A stretch of 64,000 nucleotides of DNA from Prauserella shujinwangii (GCF_003001955.1 NZ_PVNH01000005.1:310001-374000); one strand, 5' to 3'. Shown: positions 6,068-15,335, counted from the first letter of the stretch. The notes: generated by a model from the sequence alone, not told the origin. Program-made: numbers and translations.

Positions 6068-7914
6068 CTGTGGGTTCGAGGCGGAAGCGGTCGCGGTTGT
6101 TGCGGCGGGTGACGCTGACTGGTCTGGGCTTGTTCGGTCTGGGTTGGTTGATGGCCCGCATGCCCGTGGAGACGCCGGGGCGGGTGTATTGGCCGTGGTT
6201 GATGGTGGCCGGTGGCCTGTTGCTGGGTGGCGTGGTGTTGGCGGTGTCGCGTCGGCGGACGGGCACGGTGGGCACGGTCAACCGGTGGTCGCGGCGGTCG
6301 AAGCGGAATGACGGGGTGGCCTCGGCGTGGACGATTCTGCGGGTCGCGTCGGGGTGGGCGATTCGCACCAAGGCCGGGGTGTTGCGGCCCAGCCTGCGGA
6401 GTGTGTCGTGGTGGCGCCGGTGGACGGTGCCGCTGCGGGAGCTGGCCACGCCGCTGGCGCGGGTGGGGCTGTTTCGGGTGTGGTCGCCGGTCGAGGACGT
6501 GACGTTGCGCATCGGTGGCCCGCGCACCGGCAAAACCGGGGAGCTCGCCGGCCGGATCCTGGACGCTCCGGGTGCGGTGATCGCCACGTCGACCCGCACG
6601 GATCTGGTGGAGCTGACCGGCCCGTGCCGCGGGCGGCTGGGCCCGGTGGGGGTGTTCAACCCGTCCGGTTTGGGCGGGCTGGAGTCGTCGGTGACGTTCG
6701 ACCCGCTGGCCGGGTGTGAGCAGCCCGCCACGGCCGCGGCCCGCGCTGCGGATCTGCTGGCCGGTGCGAGCGCGCCGGGCCGGGGTGGAGACATGGAGTT
6801 CTGGGCCAGCCAGGCCCGCCGGGTGCTGGCGTCGCTGCTGCACGCCGCCGCGCTGGGTGGCGGGGACATGCGGGACGTGCTGGCCTGGGTGGCTGACCCG
6901 GACCAGGCTGGTAGCGAGGTGCAGCGGTTTCTGCGGCGTTCGCCGGAACCGGCGTATGAGCAGGACGCGCTGCAGTTTCTGGGCACCAACGATCGCACCC
7001 GCTCCTCGATCTGCGCCACGATCATGCCCGCGCTGGGTTGGTTGACCGATTCCACCGCCGCGGCTGCGGCGGCCCCGGGGCAGGGCGCATTCGACGTGGC
7101 CGAGCTGCTCAGGCAGCGGGGGACGGTGTATCTGCTCGGCGCGGAGGACGCCCAGGTCGCGCCGCTGGTGACCGCGCTGACCGGGCACATCGCCCGGGAG
7201 GCGCGCCGGTTGGCGGCGTTCGAGCCGGGTGGGCGGTTGGACCCGCCGCTGACGCTGGCGCTGGACGAGGCGGCGCTGATCTGCCCGGTGCCGCTGGACA
7301 ACTGGACCGCGGACATGGGCGGCCGCGGCGTCACGATTCACATTGCTGCGCAGTCGCGGGCGCAGCTCAAGCAGCGCTGGGGTGACCAGGGTGCGGCGGC
7401 GATCCTGAACAACGCCGCCACCCTGATGGTCTACGGCGCGACACGCGACCCGGACGATCTCGCCGCCTACTCGTCGCTGACGGGCGAGCGGTACGAGGAG
7501 GTCCCCACCTGGGACGAGACGGGTGAGCTGCACTCGATGTCCACCCACCGTGTCCCGGTGCTGACCCCGGCGCAGATCGCGCAGTTGCCCCCGCGGCGGG
7601 TGTTGATCATCCGGCGGAACATGCCCGCCGCCGTGGGGCGGGTGCAGATGGCGTGGAAACGCGGTGACGTGCGCGCCGTGGCCCGCGCCGAGCGGTGGGC
7701 GCTGCGGTTGCAGCGGTGGCAGACGCTGCGGCATCGGTGGACCGAGCGGGCCGCGGACCGGCTGGCCACGGTGCACCCGCGGTTCGATTCCCTGCCGCAT
7801 CAGGTGCGCGCGGCGCACCGGCTCACGACGCAGGCCCAGGCCGTGCGGGCCCGCCGCGTGCGGGAGGCGACCACCTTCACCACCAGCACCAGCGCGGCCG
7901 GGGGTGAGCAGTGA
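6064..7914 (+). CDS. VirD4/TraG-like type IV coupling protein
   Basis: Encodes 616 residues from GTG 6064, which overlaps the upstream stop. Two membrane helices lie at about 15-32 and 43-62, followed by an ATPase domain with Walker A GGPRTGKT (151-158) and Walker B LTLALDEAAL (about 397-406). A conserved-looking SQSRA-type sensor (IAAQSRAQLKQRW) follows. This matches coupling ATPases that bring the relaxase-DNA complex to a type IV channel. It is not the FtsK-like TraB of double-strand-transferring actinomycete elements. The next genes overlap by 4 bp, and the MobF relaxase lies 2.2 kb downstream. Confidence 0.85.
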   Translation: MTVGSRRKRSRLLRRVTLTGLGLFGLGWLMARMPVETPGRVYWPWLMVAGGLLLGGVVLAVSRRRTGTVGTVNRWSRRSKRNDGVASAWTILRVASGWAIRTKAGVLRPSLRSVSWWRRWTVPLRELATPLARVGLFRVWSPVEDVTLRIGGPRTGKTGELAGRILDAPGAVIATSTRTDLVELTGPCRGRLGPVGVFNPSGLGGLESSVTFDPLAGCEQPATAAARAADLLAGASAPGRGGDMEFWASQARRVLASLLHAAALGGGDMRDVLAWVADPDQAGSEVQRFLRRSPEPAYEQDALQFLGTNDRTRSSICATIMPALGWLTDSTAAAAAAPGQGAFDVAELLRQRGTVYLLGAEDAQVAPLVTALTGHIAREARRLAAFEPGGRLDPPLTLALDEAALICPVPLDNWTADMGGRGVTIHIAAQSRAQLKQRWGDQGAAAILNNAATLMVYGATRDPDDLAAYSSLTGERYEEVPTWDETGELHSMSTHRVPVLTPAQIAQLPPRRVLIIRRNMPAAVGRVQMAWKRGDVRAVARAERWALRLQRWQTLRHRWTERAADRLATVHPRFDSLPHQVRAAHRLTTQAQAVRARRVREATTFTTSTSAAGGEQ

Positions 7915-8354
7915 TGCTGACCCCCGAGCGGTTCTCGATGCAATACCTGGCGTGGGCCCGCCGGCACGTGTTGGGCGAGCCGGTGGAGGAGCTCGGCTCC
8001 CGCCGCATCCGGCTGTCCTACGACTCGGCCGACCCGTTCGCGGTGGTGCTGGAGATCGCGAACCGGGATGCGTGGGCGCGGTGGCAGTTCGCCCGCGACC
8101 TGCTCGCCGCCGGGCTGCACCACGGCACCGGCCTGGGCGAGGTGCACGTGTGCCCCGCACCCCACGAGGCCGGCGATCGGGTGGCGATCATCCTGCGCAC
8201 CGAACCCGGCGTCGGATTCGAACTGCTGCTACGCCGCGCCGAAATCGAACACGCCCTCGCCGGCATGCACGCCCTCGTCCCATCCGGGCAGGAGTCCGCC
8301 CGGATCGACTGGGAACGCGAGCTGGCCGCCCTCGGCGGGGGTGAGCAGCCATGA
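7911..8354 (+). CDS. SsgA-like (SALP) protein
   Basis: Encodes 147 residues from GTG 7911 (ATG 7914 possible). The fold signature of SsgA-like proteins is visible: LSYDSADPFAVVLEI, then WQFARDLLAAGL, then GLGEVHVCPAP, then a strand-rich end with a C-terminal helix. Length agrees with the 130-150 residue family. SALPs in actinomycetes direct septation, cell-wall remodelling and sporulation. This copy sits inside the transfer operon between the coupling protein and the relaxase, overlapping both neighbours by 4 bp, so a part in recipient-cell or septal events during transfer is conceivable but unproven. Confidence 0.75.
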   Translation: MMLTPERFSMQYLAWARRHVLGEPVEELGSRRIRLSYDSADPFAVVLEIANRDAWARWQFARDLLAAGLHHGTGLGEVHVCPAPHEAGDRVAIILRTEPGVGFELLLRRAEIEHALAGMHALVPSGQESARIDWERELAALGGGEQP

Positions 8355-9007
8355 CCGCTCGCGATTCCGAACAGACCTACGCCACCACCGGCGCGCTGGC
8401 CGGGCTGGCCAGTGAGGTGGAGGGGTTGCGGCGGCGGGTGGAGCCGCTGCACCGGTTGCCGGGTCAGGTGGCGGAGGTGTCCGAGCAGGTGGCTCGGTTG
8501 GCGGAGCAGGTGGCCGAGATGGCCGCCGACCCCGGTCCCGGTGTGGTCCGGTCGTGGCTGGCGCTGGACGAGGACGACCCGGACCTGGCAGGGCGGCTGC
8601 TGGCCGAGCTGTCCGGGTGGTTGGAGACGGTGTTTCTGCGGTTCCCGGATGGGGCGGCGGTGCTGCCGGACTGCTGGGCCTGGCACCCCGACGTGGTCGA
8701 GGAACTGCTGTGGCTGATGCAGGCCTGGTCCGCCGCGTATTTCGACGACAAGGGCGGCGTGCTGCGGGTCGCTGACTGGCATGACCGCTACCGCCCCGGC
8801 GTGGTGCGTCGGCTGAAGGCGACCGCCGCGGCGTGCTCGCTGGAAAACCACAGCCCGCCCCCGGCGCGGCCCACGGTGCCGCTGCCCGAGGCGGTGGGGC
8901 CGATCGCCACCTGGTGGGGCCGCGACCGCGATGAGCCCGCGCCGGAACCGACCGAGGCCCAGTTCGCGGCCGTGTCGCCGCGCCGACGGGGAGGGACCCG
9001 CCGATGA
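8351..9007 (+). CDS. Hypothetical protein of the transfer operon
   Basis: Encodes 218 residues with ATGA overlaps on both sides. Residues about 15-55 form a heptad pattern (LASEVEGLRRRVEPLHRL, VSEQVARLAEQVAEMA) predicting a coiled coil. The middle is an acidic-aromatic helical domain (WLALDEDDPDLAGRL, LPDCWAWHPDVVEELLWL), and the C-terminus is a Pro-rich, then basic tail. Position and coupling imply a transfer-associated function; I do not recognise the family. Confidence 0.65.
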   Translation: MTARDSEQTYATTGALAGLASEVEGLRRRVEPLHRLPGQVAEVSEQVARLAEQVAEMAADPGPGVVRSWLALDEDDPDLAGRLLAELSGWLETVFLRFPDGAAVLPDCWAWHPDVVEELLWLMQAWSAAYFDDKGGVLRVADWHDRYRPGVVRRLKATAAACSLENHSPPPARPTVPLPEAVGPIATWWGRDRDEPAPEPTEAQFAAVSPRRRGGTRR

Positions 9008-9960
9008 CCACCCACCACACCACCAACACCACCAGCAGCGCGACGGGGCGGCCGCGGCGGGCGGCGCGGGTGGCGCTGTGGCTGCCCGGCCTGCTCGTGG
9101 CGGTCGGTGCCGCGGTGGCCACCGCCCACGGTCTCTACGAGGTCGCCCGCGCGGCGGAGACTCCGCCGTTGATCGCGGGGCTGTACCCGTTGATCACCGA
9201 CGGGCTCGCTCTGGTCGCCTACGCCGCCACCGCCCGCCTGACCGGGTCGGGCCGCCGCTACGCCTGGGCCGTGGTCGTGCTCGCCGCCGGGCTGTCGGGG
9301 CTGGCGCAGGCCAGCTACCTGGCCGAGGGCGTGCACACCGCTCCGGCGGCGCTGCGGTTCGGCATCGGGGCCTGGCCCGCCATCGCCGCCGCCATCGTGG
9401 CCCACCTGCTCTACCTCATCGCCCACGCCGAACGCACCACCCCGTCCGCCGCACCGTCCGCCGAGTCCGGGGTAGTGCCGGAGGGCAACCGGTCCCGTAC
9501 GGCGGGGGAGCCCGAGGGGGACGCCGAGGGCGACCGTCCGACCGTCCACCTGCCCGCCGTCCACTCCGAGCCTGCCTCGGCACCATCCGTTCGGGCGTCC
9601 GGTGTTCAGCCGACGGCTGTTCAGACCACCGGACACACCCAGCGTGTTCAGCCGTCCGGTGTTCGCCGGTCGGAGTCGCGTCCGGCGGGTGCCGGGTCGG
9701 CGGGTGATGTTCAGTCCCCGGCTCCGGTGCCAGTGCGGTCGGTGCCGGTGCGGCAGGTGGCGTCTCCGGCGCGGGACCGCGCCGACCAGGCGGCCCAGCG
9801 CTACGCCGCCGCCCACGGCGAGCTGCCCACCGTCACGCACTTGATGGAGCTGGCCGAGGTCTCCCGCGGCACCGCAGGCGAGGCCCTGAAAGCCCTCCGC
9901 GCCCACACCAGCCCCCTGCACCTCGTCAGCGAGCACGACCAGCACCAGGCCCACTCATGA
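9004..9960 (+). CDS. DUF2637-like membrane protein with C-terminal helix-turn-helix-like region
   Basis: Encodes 318 residues. Four hydrophobic segments lie in the first 140 residues (about 22-42, 55-75, 84-102 and 116-135), including AGLYPLITDGLALVAYA, as in the DUF2637/SpdB-type membrane proteins of actinomycete plasmids and ICEs. A Pro/Ser/Val-rich linker of roughly 110 residues follows, then a C-terminal helical module (GELPTVTHLMELAEVSRGTA) resembling a DNA-binding HTH. Such proteins are linked to intramycelial spread. The linker has a locally repetitive DNA pattern (ccggtgttcag variants near 9600-9665). Confidence 0.7.
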   Translation: MTTHHTTNTTSSATGRPRRAARVALWLPGLLVAVGAAVATAHGLYEVARAAETPPLIAGLYPLITDGLALVAYAATARLTGSGRRYAWAVVVLAAGLSGLAQASYLAEGVHTAPAALRFGIGAWPAIAAAIVAHLLYLIAHAERTTPSAAPSAESGVVPEGNRSRTAGEPEGDAEGDRPTVHLPAVHSEPASAPSVRASGVQPTAVQTTGHTQRVQPSGVRRSESRPAGAGSAGDVQSPAPVPVRSVPVRQVASPARDRADQAAQRYAAAHGELPTVTHLMELAEVSRGTAGEALKALRAHTSPLHLVSEHDQHQAHS

Positions 9961-10083
9961 CCCCACACCTCAGCCTCAGCACGACCATGACCAGCACGCA
10001 CCACAGCACCGATCGCACCGTCCCAAGCACTCCAGCAACGAGCCCCGAGAGAAGGACACACCTAGGCATCACGATCTGTGGGG

Positions 10084-10105
10084 CTCGCGGCCTGGCGGCC
10101 GCGGG
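10084..10105 (+). promoter_or_regulatory. Hairpin upstream of the relaxase, oriT candidate
   Basis: CGCGGCC (10086-10092) and GGCCGCG (10097-10103) form a perfect 7-bp stem with loop TGGC, extended by a wobble and a C:G pair. It lies in the 202-bp gap before the relaxase gene and has no T tract, so it is not an obvious terminator. MobF relaxases commonly nick next to a hairpin near their own gene, which makes this one of two oriT candidates in the element. The remainder of the 9961-10162 gap shows nothing else. Confidence 0.35.
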
Positions 10106-10162
10106 GCGTGCCTGCCCTCCCATTGTTGATCTTGAAAAGGGTCGTGGACTGGTTGTGGCGGG

Positions 10163-13100
10163 GTGGTCGCGGTGCTGACGATCTCCACCGGGCACGGGGC
10201 GGACTACCTGTTGGGCGCGGTCGCGACGGGGCGGGAGAACTACTACACCGGCGCGGTGGCCGAGGGCGAGCCGCCGGGGCGCTGGTACGGCCGCGGCGCC
10301 GAGGCGCTGGGCCTGCACGGGTTGGTGGATCACCAGGACATGACCGCGCTGTACGAGCGGTTTCTGGATCCGCGGGATCCGGCGTTCCGGACGCCCGAAC
10401 AGTGGCATGAGGCGTCCACCCTCGGGCACACCGGACGGAACTACCGTACGGAGCAGCAGTGGTACGACGAGATGCTGGCGGCCGAACCGGACGCCAGCCC
10501 TGAACGCCGCGCGGAACTCTGGCTGGACGCGGGCAAGCGCGCGCAGCGAAATGTGGCCTTTTTGGACGCCACGTTCAGCGTTCAGAAGTCGGTGACGGTG
10601 CTGCATACGGCGTTCGAGGCGCAGGAGGTCCGGGCCCGGACGGCGGGGGACGAGACCACAGCCGCGGCGTGGGCCGAGCACCGCCGGGCGGTCGAGGACG
10701 CCATCTGGGCCGGGAACCGGGCGGCGCTGGACTACCTCGCGCAGCACGCGGGCTACTCGCGTGTCGGGCACCACGGCGGGGCCGCCGGGCGCTACATCGA
10801 CGCCCACGACTGGACCATCGCCTCGTTTTTTCAGCACGACAACCGGGATCACGACCCGCAATTGCACATCCACAACGCGATCCTCAACCGCGTCCAGGGC
10901 GCCGACGGGAAGTGGCGCACGCTGGACTCGAAGGCGATGCACAAGTTCCGCGGTGCGGCCGCCGCGGTGGGTGAGCGCACGATGGAGGAACACCTCACCC
11001 GCGCCCTCGGCGTGGCGTTCGCGGCCCGCCCGGATGGCAAGGCCCGCGAGATCGTGGGCATTCCCGCGCCGGTGATGGAGCTGTTCTCCTCCCGGCGCCG
11101 CGCGATCACCGCCAAGACGCGGGAGTTGGTGGAGGCGTTCGAGGCCAAGTTCGGCCGCGCCCCCAACAGCTTGGAGCGGGACCGGCTGTCGCGGCAGGCG
11201 ACCTTCGCCACCCGCCGCGCCAAGTCCCACGACGGCGAGACCGTCGAGCAGCGCCTCGAGCGGTGGGACCGGCAGTTGCGCGCCGAGATCGCCGGTGGGC
11301 TGGAGTCCGTCGCCCGCGACGTGCTCGCGCTCGGCGGGAAGCAGCCCGAGCCGCAGGAGTGGTCGCCGCGGGCGGTGCTGGAGACCGCGCTGGCCGACGT
11401 GCAGGCGCGCAAGGCCGCCTGGACGCGCGGCGACCTCACGCGGGCGATCAGCGACGCCCTGCCCGACCATCTCGGCACCACCGCCGGGGCCGACGTGGCC
11501 CGGTTGCTGGACACGCTGACCGAGGCGGGCCTGGAGCTGGCGGTGCCGTTGGATGCGGATCGGCCCGGTGATGCCGCCCTGCCCGCCGGGCTGCGCCTGG
11601 CCGATGGCCGCTCCGCGTATCAGGCACCCGGTGGGCAGCGCTACGCCACGCCGGAGCACGTGCACACCGAACGTGCGCTGACCGCGGCCACGGTCGAGGG
11701 CGGCGCGGCCGCGGTGACCACCACCGCCGCGCAGCGGTTCGTGGAGCAGCTCCGCGAGACCGGTATCGAGCTGGGCGCAGACCAGGCCGCCGCCGTCCGT
11801 GGCGTGCTCACCTCCGGTGCCCGGGTCGAATCGCTCATCGGCCCCGCGGGCACCGGCAAGTCCTTTGTGGTCGGCGCCCTGGCCCGGGCCTGGCAGGACC
11901 CCGCCAGCTGGGGTGATGAGCAGCCCCGCACGGTGGTCGGGTTGGCGTCCAGCCAGATCGCCACCGAGGTCCTGGCCGGTGAGGGGGTGGCCGCCCGCAA
12001 CGTGGCCCGCTGGTTGGCCACCCAGGACCGGCTGAACTCCGGTCGCGCCGCCGCCGACGACGAGGCGTGGCGCCTGCACGCCGGGGACCTGGTCGTCGTG
12101 GACGAGTCGGCGATGACCGACACCCCCGACCTGGCCGCCATCCACCGCCACGCCGACGCGGCCGGGGCGAAGCTGCTGCTGGTCGGTGACCACCGGCAGC
12201 TCGCCGCGGTCGGCGCCGGCGGCGGCATGGACCTGCTCGCCCAGCACGGCGCGTCCTACGAACTGGCCGATGCCCGCCGTTTCACCGCCGAGTGGGAACG
12301 CGCCGCCTCCCTGCGACTGCGAGCCGGGGACGAGTCGGTGTTGGGCGAGTACCACCGGCACGGCCGGTTGCGCGACGGCGGCGCGCTGGAGCAGACCGAG
12401 CAGGCCGCGGTGCGGGCGTGGCTGGGTGACACCCTCGCCGGGCGCCGGTCCCTGCTGCTGGTCGACACCAACGAGCAAGCCGCCCGCCTCTCGGCCGACA
12501 TCCGCGCCGAACTGGTCCGCCTCGGCCAGGTCGCCGAGCGGGGTGTGCCGCTGGGGTTGCAGGGCACCTACGCCGGGGTCGGCGACCTAATCCAGGCCCG
12601 CCGCAACGCCTGGGACCTGGCTGGCTACCAGGGCAACCGGCGGGGCCCGATCAACCGCGAGCACTACCGGGTGCTCGCCACCCGCGACGACGGCGGCCTC
12701 ACCGTCGCCCCGATCCTCGGCCGCGGCCCCGACGGCGAACAACTGGGGGAGCGGATGGAGCTGCCCGCCGCGTACGTGGCCGAGCACGTCGCGCTGGGCT
12801 ACGCCTCCACCGTGCACGCCGCCCAAGGGCTCACGGTGGACACCAGCCACACCATCGCCACCAGCCAGACCGGTGCCGAAGCCCTCTACGTCGGCCTGTC
12901 CCGCGGGCGGGAGAACAACACCGCCCACGTCGTCACCCTCGCCGTGCCCGCCGACGCCGAGCCCGGCACCGTCACCGAAGCCGTGCACCGCAACCCCGCC
13001 GCCGTGCTCGCCACCACCCTGGAGACCGCCGACCCCACCCGCTCCGCGCTCGCGACCGCCACCGAGTCGGCCGCCGACATGGGCTCGGTGCGCACCCCGG

Positions 13101-14569
13101 CCGAGCTGTTCGCCGACGCCGTCGAGCTGGCCACCGCCGGCCGCACCGCCACCTGGCTCGACCAGCTCACCACCGACGGCCTGCTCACCTCGGAACAACG
13201 CGCCCGGCTGGCCGCCGAGGACGGCGCCACCACCCTCACCCGCGTGCTGCGCCGCGCCGAACTCGCCGGCCACGACCCGCAGCAGGTGCTGCGGGCGGCC
13301 GTGACCGAGCAACCCCTCGAGGGCGCCCGGCAGCTCACCAGCGTGCTGCGGCACCGCATCACCAGCCTGCGCCGCCTGGATCCCACCACCGACAGCTACA
13401 CCGACCGCGTGCCCCAGGTCGACGACCCCGAATGGCGCACCTACCTCCAATCCCTGGCCGATGCCGCCGACCAGCGCCAGCGCGAGCTCGGCCAGCAGCA
13501 GGCCGCGGCCCCCGAGCCGTGGGCGCTCGAAGCGTTCGGCCCGTGCCCGGACGATCCGGAACAGGCCGCCCAGTGGATCAGTAAGGTCGGGGCGGTCGCC
13601 GCGCACCGCGAGCTGACCGGCTACGACGACCCCACCGAAGCCCTCGGCAACCCGCCCAAGGCCGGACAGGTCGAGACCTACGCCTCCTGGCGCACCGCCT
13701 GGCGCGCCTTGGGCCGACCGGAGGCCGACCGCGACGAGCTGGAGATGAGTGACGGCCAGCTCCGCATGCGCGTCCGCGCGGCCGAACGCGAAAACACCTG
13801 GGCCCCGCGCTACGTCGCCAACGAGCTCGCCGGCACCCGCCAGACCGCCGAACAACACCGCCACACCGCCGCGTTGCGTGCCGCCGAGGCCGACGCCGCC
13901 ACCGACCCGGAGCAGCGGGCCGAGCTGCGGCAGCAGGCCGACCACGCCGCCGCCCTGGCCGACACGCTCGAAGCCCGCGTCGCCGAGCTCGAACTCGCCG
14001 AGCAGGCCCGCGGCCAGTGGCTGGCGCACACCGCCGCCACCCGCGCGGCGGCCGACCGGGCCGCCACCGAGCTGGCCGCCCGGCACGCCGACGACCAGAC
14101 CACCGAGGAAACCGTCACCGCCGAGGAATGGCTCGCCGCGCACCGCGAGGCCACCGCAGCCGAAGATCCCCACCGCGAGATCACCGCCGAGCACGAGCTC
14201 GCCGACATCGAGCAGCAACGCGAGGCCGACACCACCGCCGCCACCGAAACCGAAGCCGAAGCCGAGTACGGGCCGCAGGTGGAAACGGCCGTGCCCGACG
14301 TGCGGGACGTGGCAGTCGACGAGCCCGACCAGGTCGAGGAAGACGTCGTGCGTGTGCCCTCGGCCGACGAGACCGCGGACACGGTCGAGCGCGCACAGCG
14401 GGCGCTCGCCGAGGTCGCCGCGCGCCAGGCCGCCGAGCACGCCCGCGAAGCAGACGAAGCCCACGCCGCCCAACTCGCCCGCTGGCACGCCGAGGATCAG
14501 GCCGCCGAAGCCGCCACCGACATCGAGGCCGCGACCGAGCAGGACGCCCTGGGCATCGGGGGACTGTGA
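10163..14569 (+). CDS. MobF (TrwC/TraI-type) relaxase-helicase
   Basis: Encodes 1468 residues. The relaxase domain starts at the N-terminus (LTISTGHGADYLL) with catalytic tyrosine candidates Y27 and Y28 in NYYTG. The metal-binding histidine triad is H225 in FFQHDN with H235 and H237 in QLHIHN. A superfamily 1 helicase follows, with Walker A GPAGTGKS near 560 and Walker B VVDESAMTD near 650, plus a late helicase motif ASTVHAAQGLTVD. The last about 450 residues are Glu/Ala/Arg-rich and probably form long helices. It should nick oriT, stay covalently bound and unwind the transferred strand. The length is typical of actinobacterial MobF proteins. Confidence 0.93.
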   Translation: MVAVLTISTGHGADYLLGAVATGRENYYTGAVAEGEPPGRWYGRGAEALGLHGLVDHQDMTALYERFLDPRDPAFRTPEQWHEASTLGHTGRNYRTEQQWYDEMLAAEPDASPERRAELWLDAGKRAQRNVAFLDATFSVQKSVTVLHTAFEAQEVRARTAGDETTAAAWAEHRRAVEDAIWAGNRAALDYLAQHAGYSRVGHHGGAAGRYIDAHDWTIASFFQHDNRDHDPQLHIHNAILNRVQGADGKWRTLDSKAMHKFRGAAAAVGERTMEEHLTRALGVAFAARPDGKAREIVGIPAPVMELFSSRRRAITAKTRELVEAFEAKFGRAPNSLERDRLSRQATFATRRAKSHDGETVEQRLERWDRQLRAEIAGGLESVARDVLALGGKQPEPQEWSPRAVLETALADVQARKAAWTRGDLTRAISDALPDHLGTTAGADVARLLDTLTEAGLELAVPLDADRPGDAALPAGLRLADGRSAYQAPGGQRYATPEHVHTERALTAATVEGGAAAVTTTAAQRFVEQLRETGIELGADQAAAVRGVLTSGARVESLIGPAGTGKSFVVGALARAWQDPASWGDEQPRTVVGLASSQIATEVLAGEGVAARNVARWLATQDRLNSGRAAADDEAWRLHAGDLVVVDESAMTDTPDLAAIHRHADAAGAKLLLVGDHRQLAAVGAGGGMDLLAQHGASYELADARRFTAEWERAASLRLRAGDESVLGEYHRHGRLRDGGALEQTEQAAVRAWLGDTLAGRRSLLLVDTNEQAARLSADIRAELVRLGQVAERGVPLGLQGTYAGVGDLIQARRNAWDLAGYQGNRRGPINREHYRVLATRDDGGLTVAPILGRGPDGEQLGERMELPAAYVAEHVALGYASTVHAAQGLTVDTSHTIATSQTGAEALYVGLSRGRENNTAHVVTLAVPADAEPGTVTEAVHRNPAAVLATTLETADPTRSALATATESAADMGSVRTPAELFADAVELATAGRTATWLDQLTTDGLLTSEQRARLAAEDGATTLTRVLRRAELAGHDPQQVLRAAVTEQPLEGARQLTSVLRHRITSLRRLDPTTDSYTDRVPQVDDPEWRTYLQSLADAADQRQRELGQQQAAAPEPWALEAFGPCPDDPEQAAQWISKVGAVAAHRELTGYDDPTEALGNPPKAGQVETYASWRTAWRALGRPEADRDELEMSDGQLRMRVRAAERENTWAPRYVANELAGTRQTAEQHRHTAALRAAEADAATDPEQRAELRQQADHAAALADTLEARVAELELAEQARGQWLAHTAATRAAADRAATELAARHADDQTTEETVTAEEWLAAHREATAAEDPHREITAEHELADIEQQREADTTAATETEAEAEYGPQVETAVPDVRDVAVDEPDQVEEDVVRVPSADETADTVERAQRALAEVAARQAAEHAREADEAHAAQLARWHAEDQAAEAATDIEAATEQDALGIGGL

Positions 14570-14592
14570 TGGGCGCCCGCGGGATCAATGAG

Positions 14593-15048
14593 TCAGTGCG
14601 TCGCGGTGTCGGGCAGCGGCACGGGAGGCGGCCCGCTGCGACGCCACGCCCACCGCAGCGTCGCGCACACCGCCTCACACCAACCCGGCCGTGCCGCCAG
14701 CCACGCCGGCACCGGCCGCCGCAAGGCCAACTTCTCCGCCGCCAGCAGCTCCGCCTCGATCAGTTCCTCATACGCACGGGCGGAACGGTTGGTGACCGGG
14801 GCCCACACCGGCGTATGCCGACCGTTGAGCTCCACGGTGCCCCGCGCCATCCAGCGGCAGGTCATCGCCACACCCGCGGCATACCAGTCACCGCCTGCGC
14901 TGCGGCGGCCGGCCTCGACCCACACCTGGGCGAACTCCTCCACCGGAACCCGCAGATTGGTACGCGGGATCCGGGCGATATCCGCCGCGGTCACCTCCAC
15001 GCCATCCAGGGTCACACGCACCACCGACAGTTCCCAGCCACCAATCAC
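14593..15048 (-). CDS. Hypothetical protein, reverse strand of the element
   Basis: Encodes 151 residues, MIGGWELSVVRVTLDGVEVT at the start. The sequence has an ordered look: an N-terminal strand region, a long helical part (AYEELIEAELLAAEKLALRR) and a Trp-rich end (WCEAVCATLRWAWRR). Forward-strand frames over the same DNA are Arg/Pro-rich and look like shadows. It is convergent with the relaxase, 24 bp away, and divergent from the 15380 gene across the structured intergenic region. I do not recognise the family. Confidence 0.6.
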   Translation of the reverse strand: MIGGWELSVVRVTLDGVEVTAADIARIPRTNLRVPVEEFAQVWVEAGRRSAGGDWYAAGVAMTCRWMARGTVELNGRHTPVWAPVTNRSARAYEELIEAELLAAEKLALRRPVPAWLAARPGWCEAVCATLRWAWRRSGPPPVPLPDTATH

Positions 15049-15130
15049 GCGGCCGCCGGCCCGCGGGTGGCGGAGTTCGCGCTCAAGGCCGCGCAGGCCA
15101 AGACCACAGGTGGAGCCGCCTGCGGCGGCC

Positions 15131-15335
15131 GGTTCTGCTGGCCCCTGAGCTTGGCACGGCCCTGCTCCCCGTCAAGGGGACGGCCGAGAACTTTTGGATC
15201 GTCCCTTCGGGCCGCTGCGCTCGATCCAAAACTTCCCGGCCTCAAAGCCCCTTGACGGCGAGCCTCGCGGGCCGCGCGGCGGCGCTCAAGCGGTGGCGGG
15301 GGAGCCCGCCACCCACAGACGGGGCCAGCAGAACC
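15131..15335. repeat. Nested inverted-repeat block (205 bp) in a divergent intergenic region
   Basis: Three concentric perfect inverted repeats: GGTTCTGCTGGCCCC (15131-15145) with its complement at 15321-15335; CCGTCAAGGGG (15169-15179) with CCCCTTGACGG (15248-15258); and TTTTGGATCG (15192-15201) with CGATCCAAAA (15222-15231) around a 20-nt loop. Short GGCC arms (15182-15185, 15238-15241) lie between the inner two. The block fills most of the 331-bp gap 15049-15379, which has no gene. Candidate roles are oriT, a single-strand or replication origin, or a structured RNA; none can be chosen from sequence alone. Confidence 0.8.

Noticed and set aside
9590-9670. Short repeated units resembling a CRISPR-like or iteron array
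   Set aside because: The CCGGTGTTCAG-like repeats are few, irregular and explained by the Val/Gln/Pro-rich linker of the DUF2637-like protein.
14017-15255. Long Arg-rich forward frame overlapping the relaxase end
   Set aside because: Composition (Arg/His/Gly-rich) is that of an out-of-frame reading of GC-rich coding DNA; the relaxase and the reverse-strand 14593-15048 gene explain the region better.
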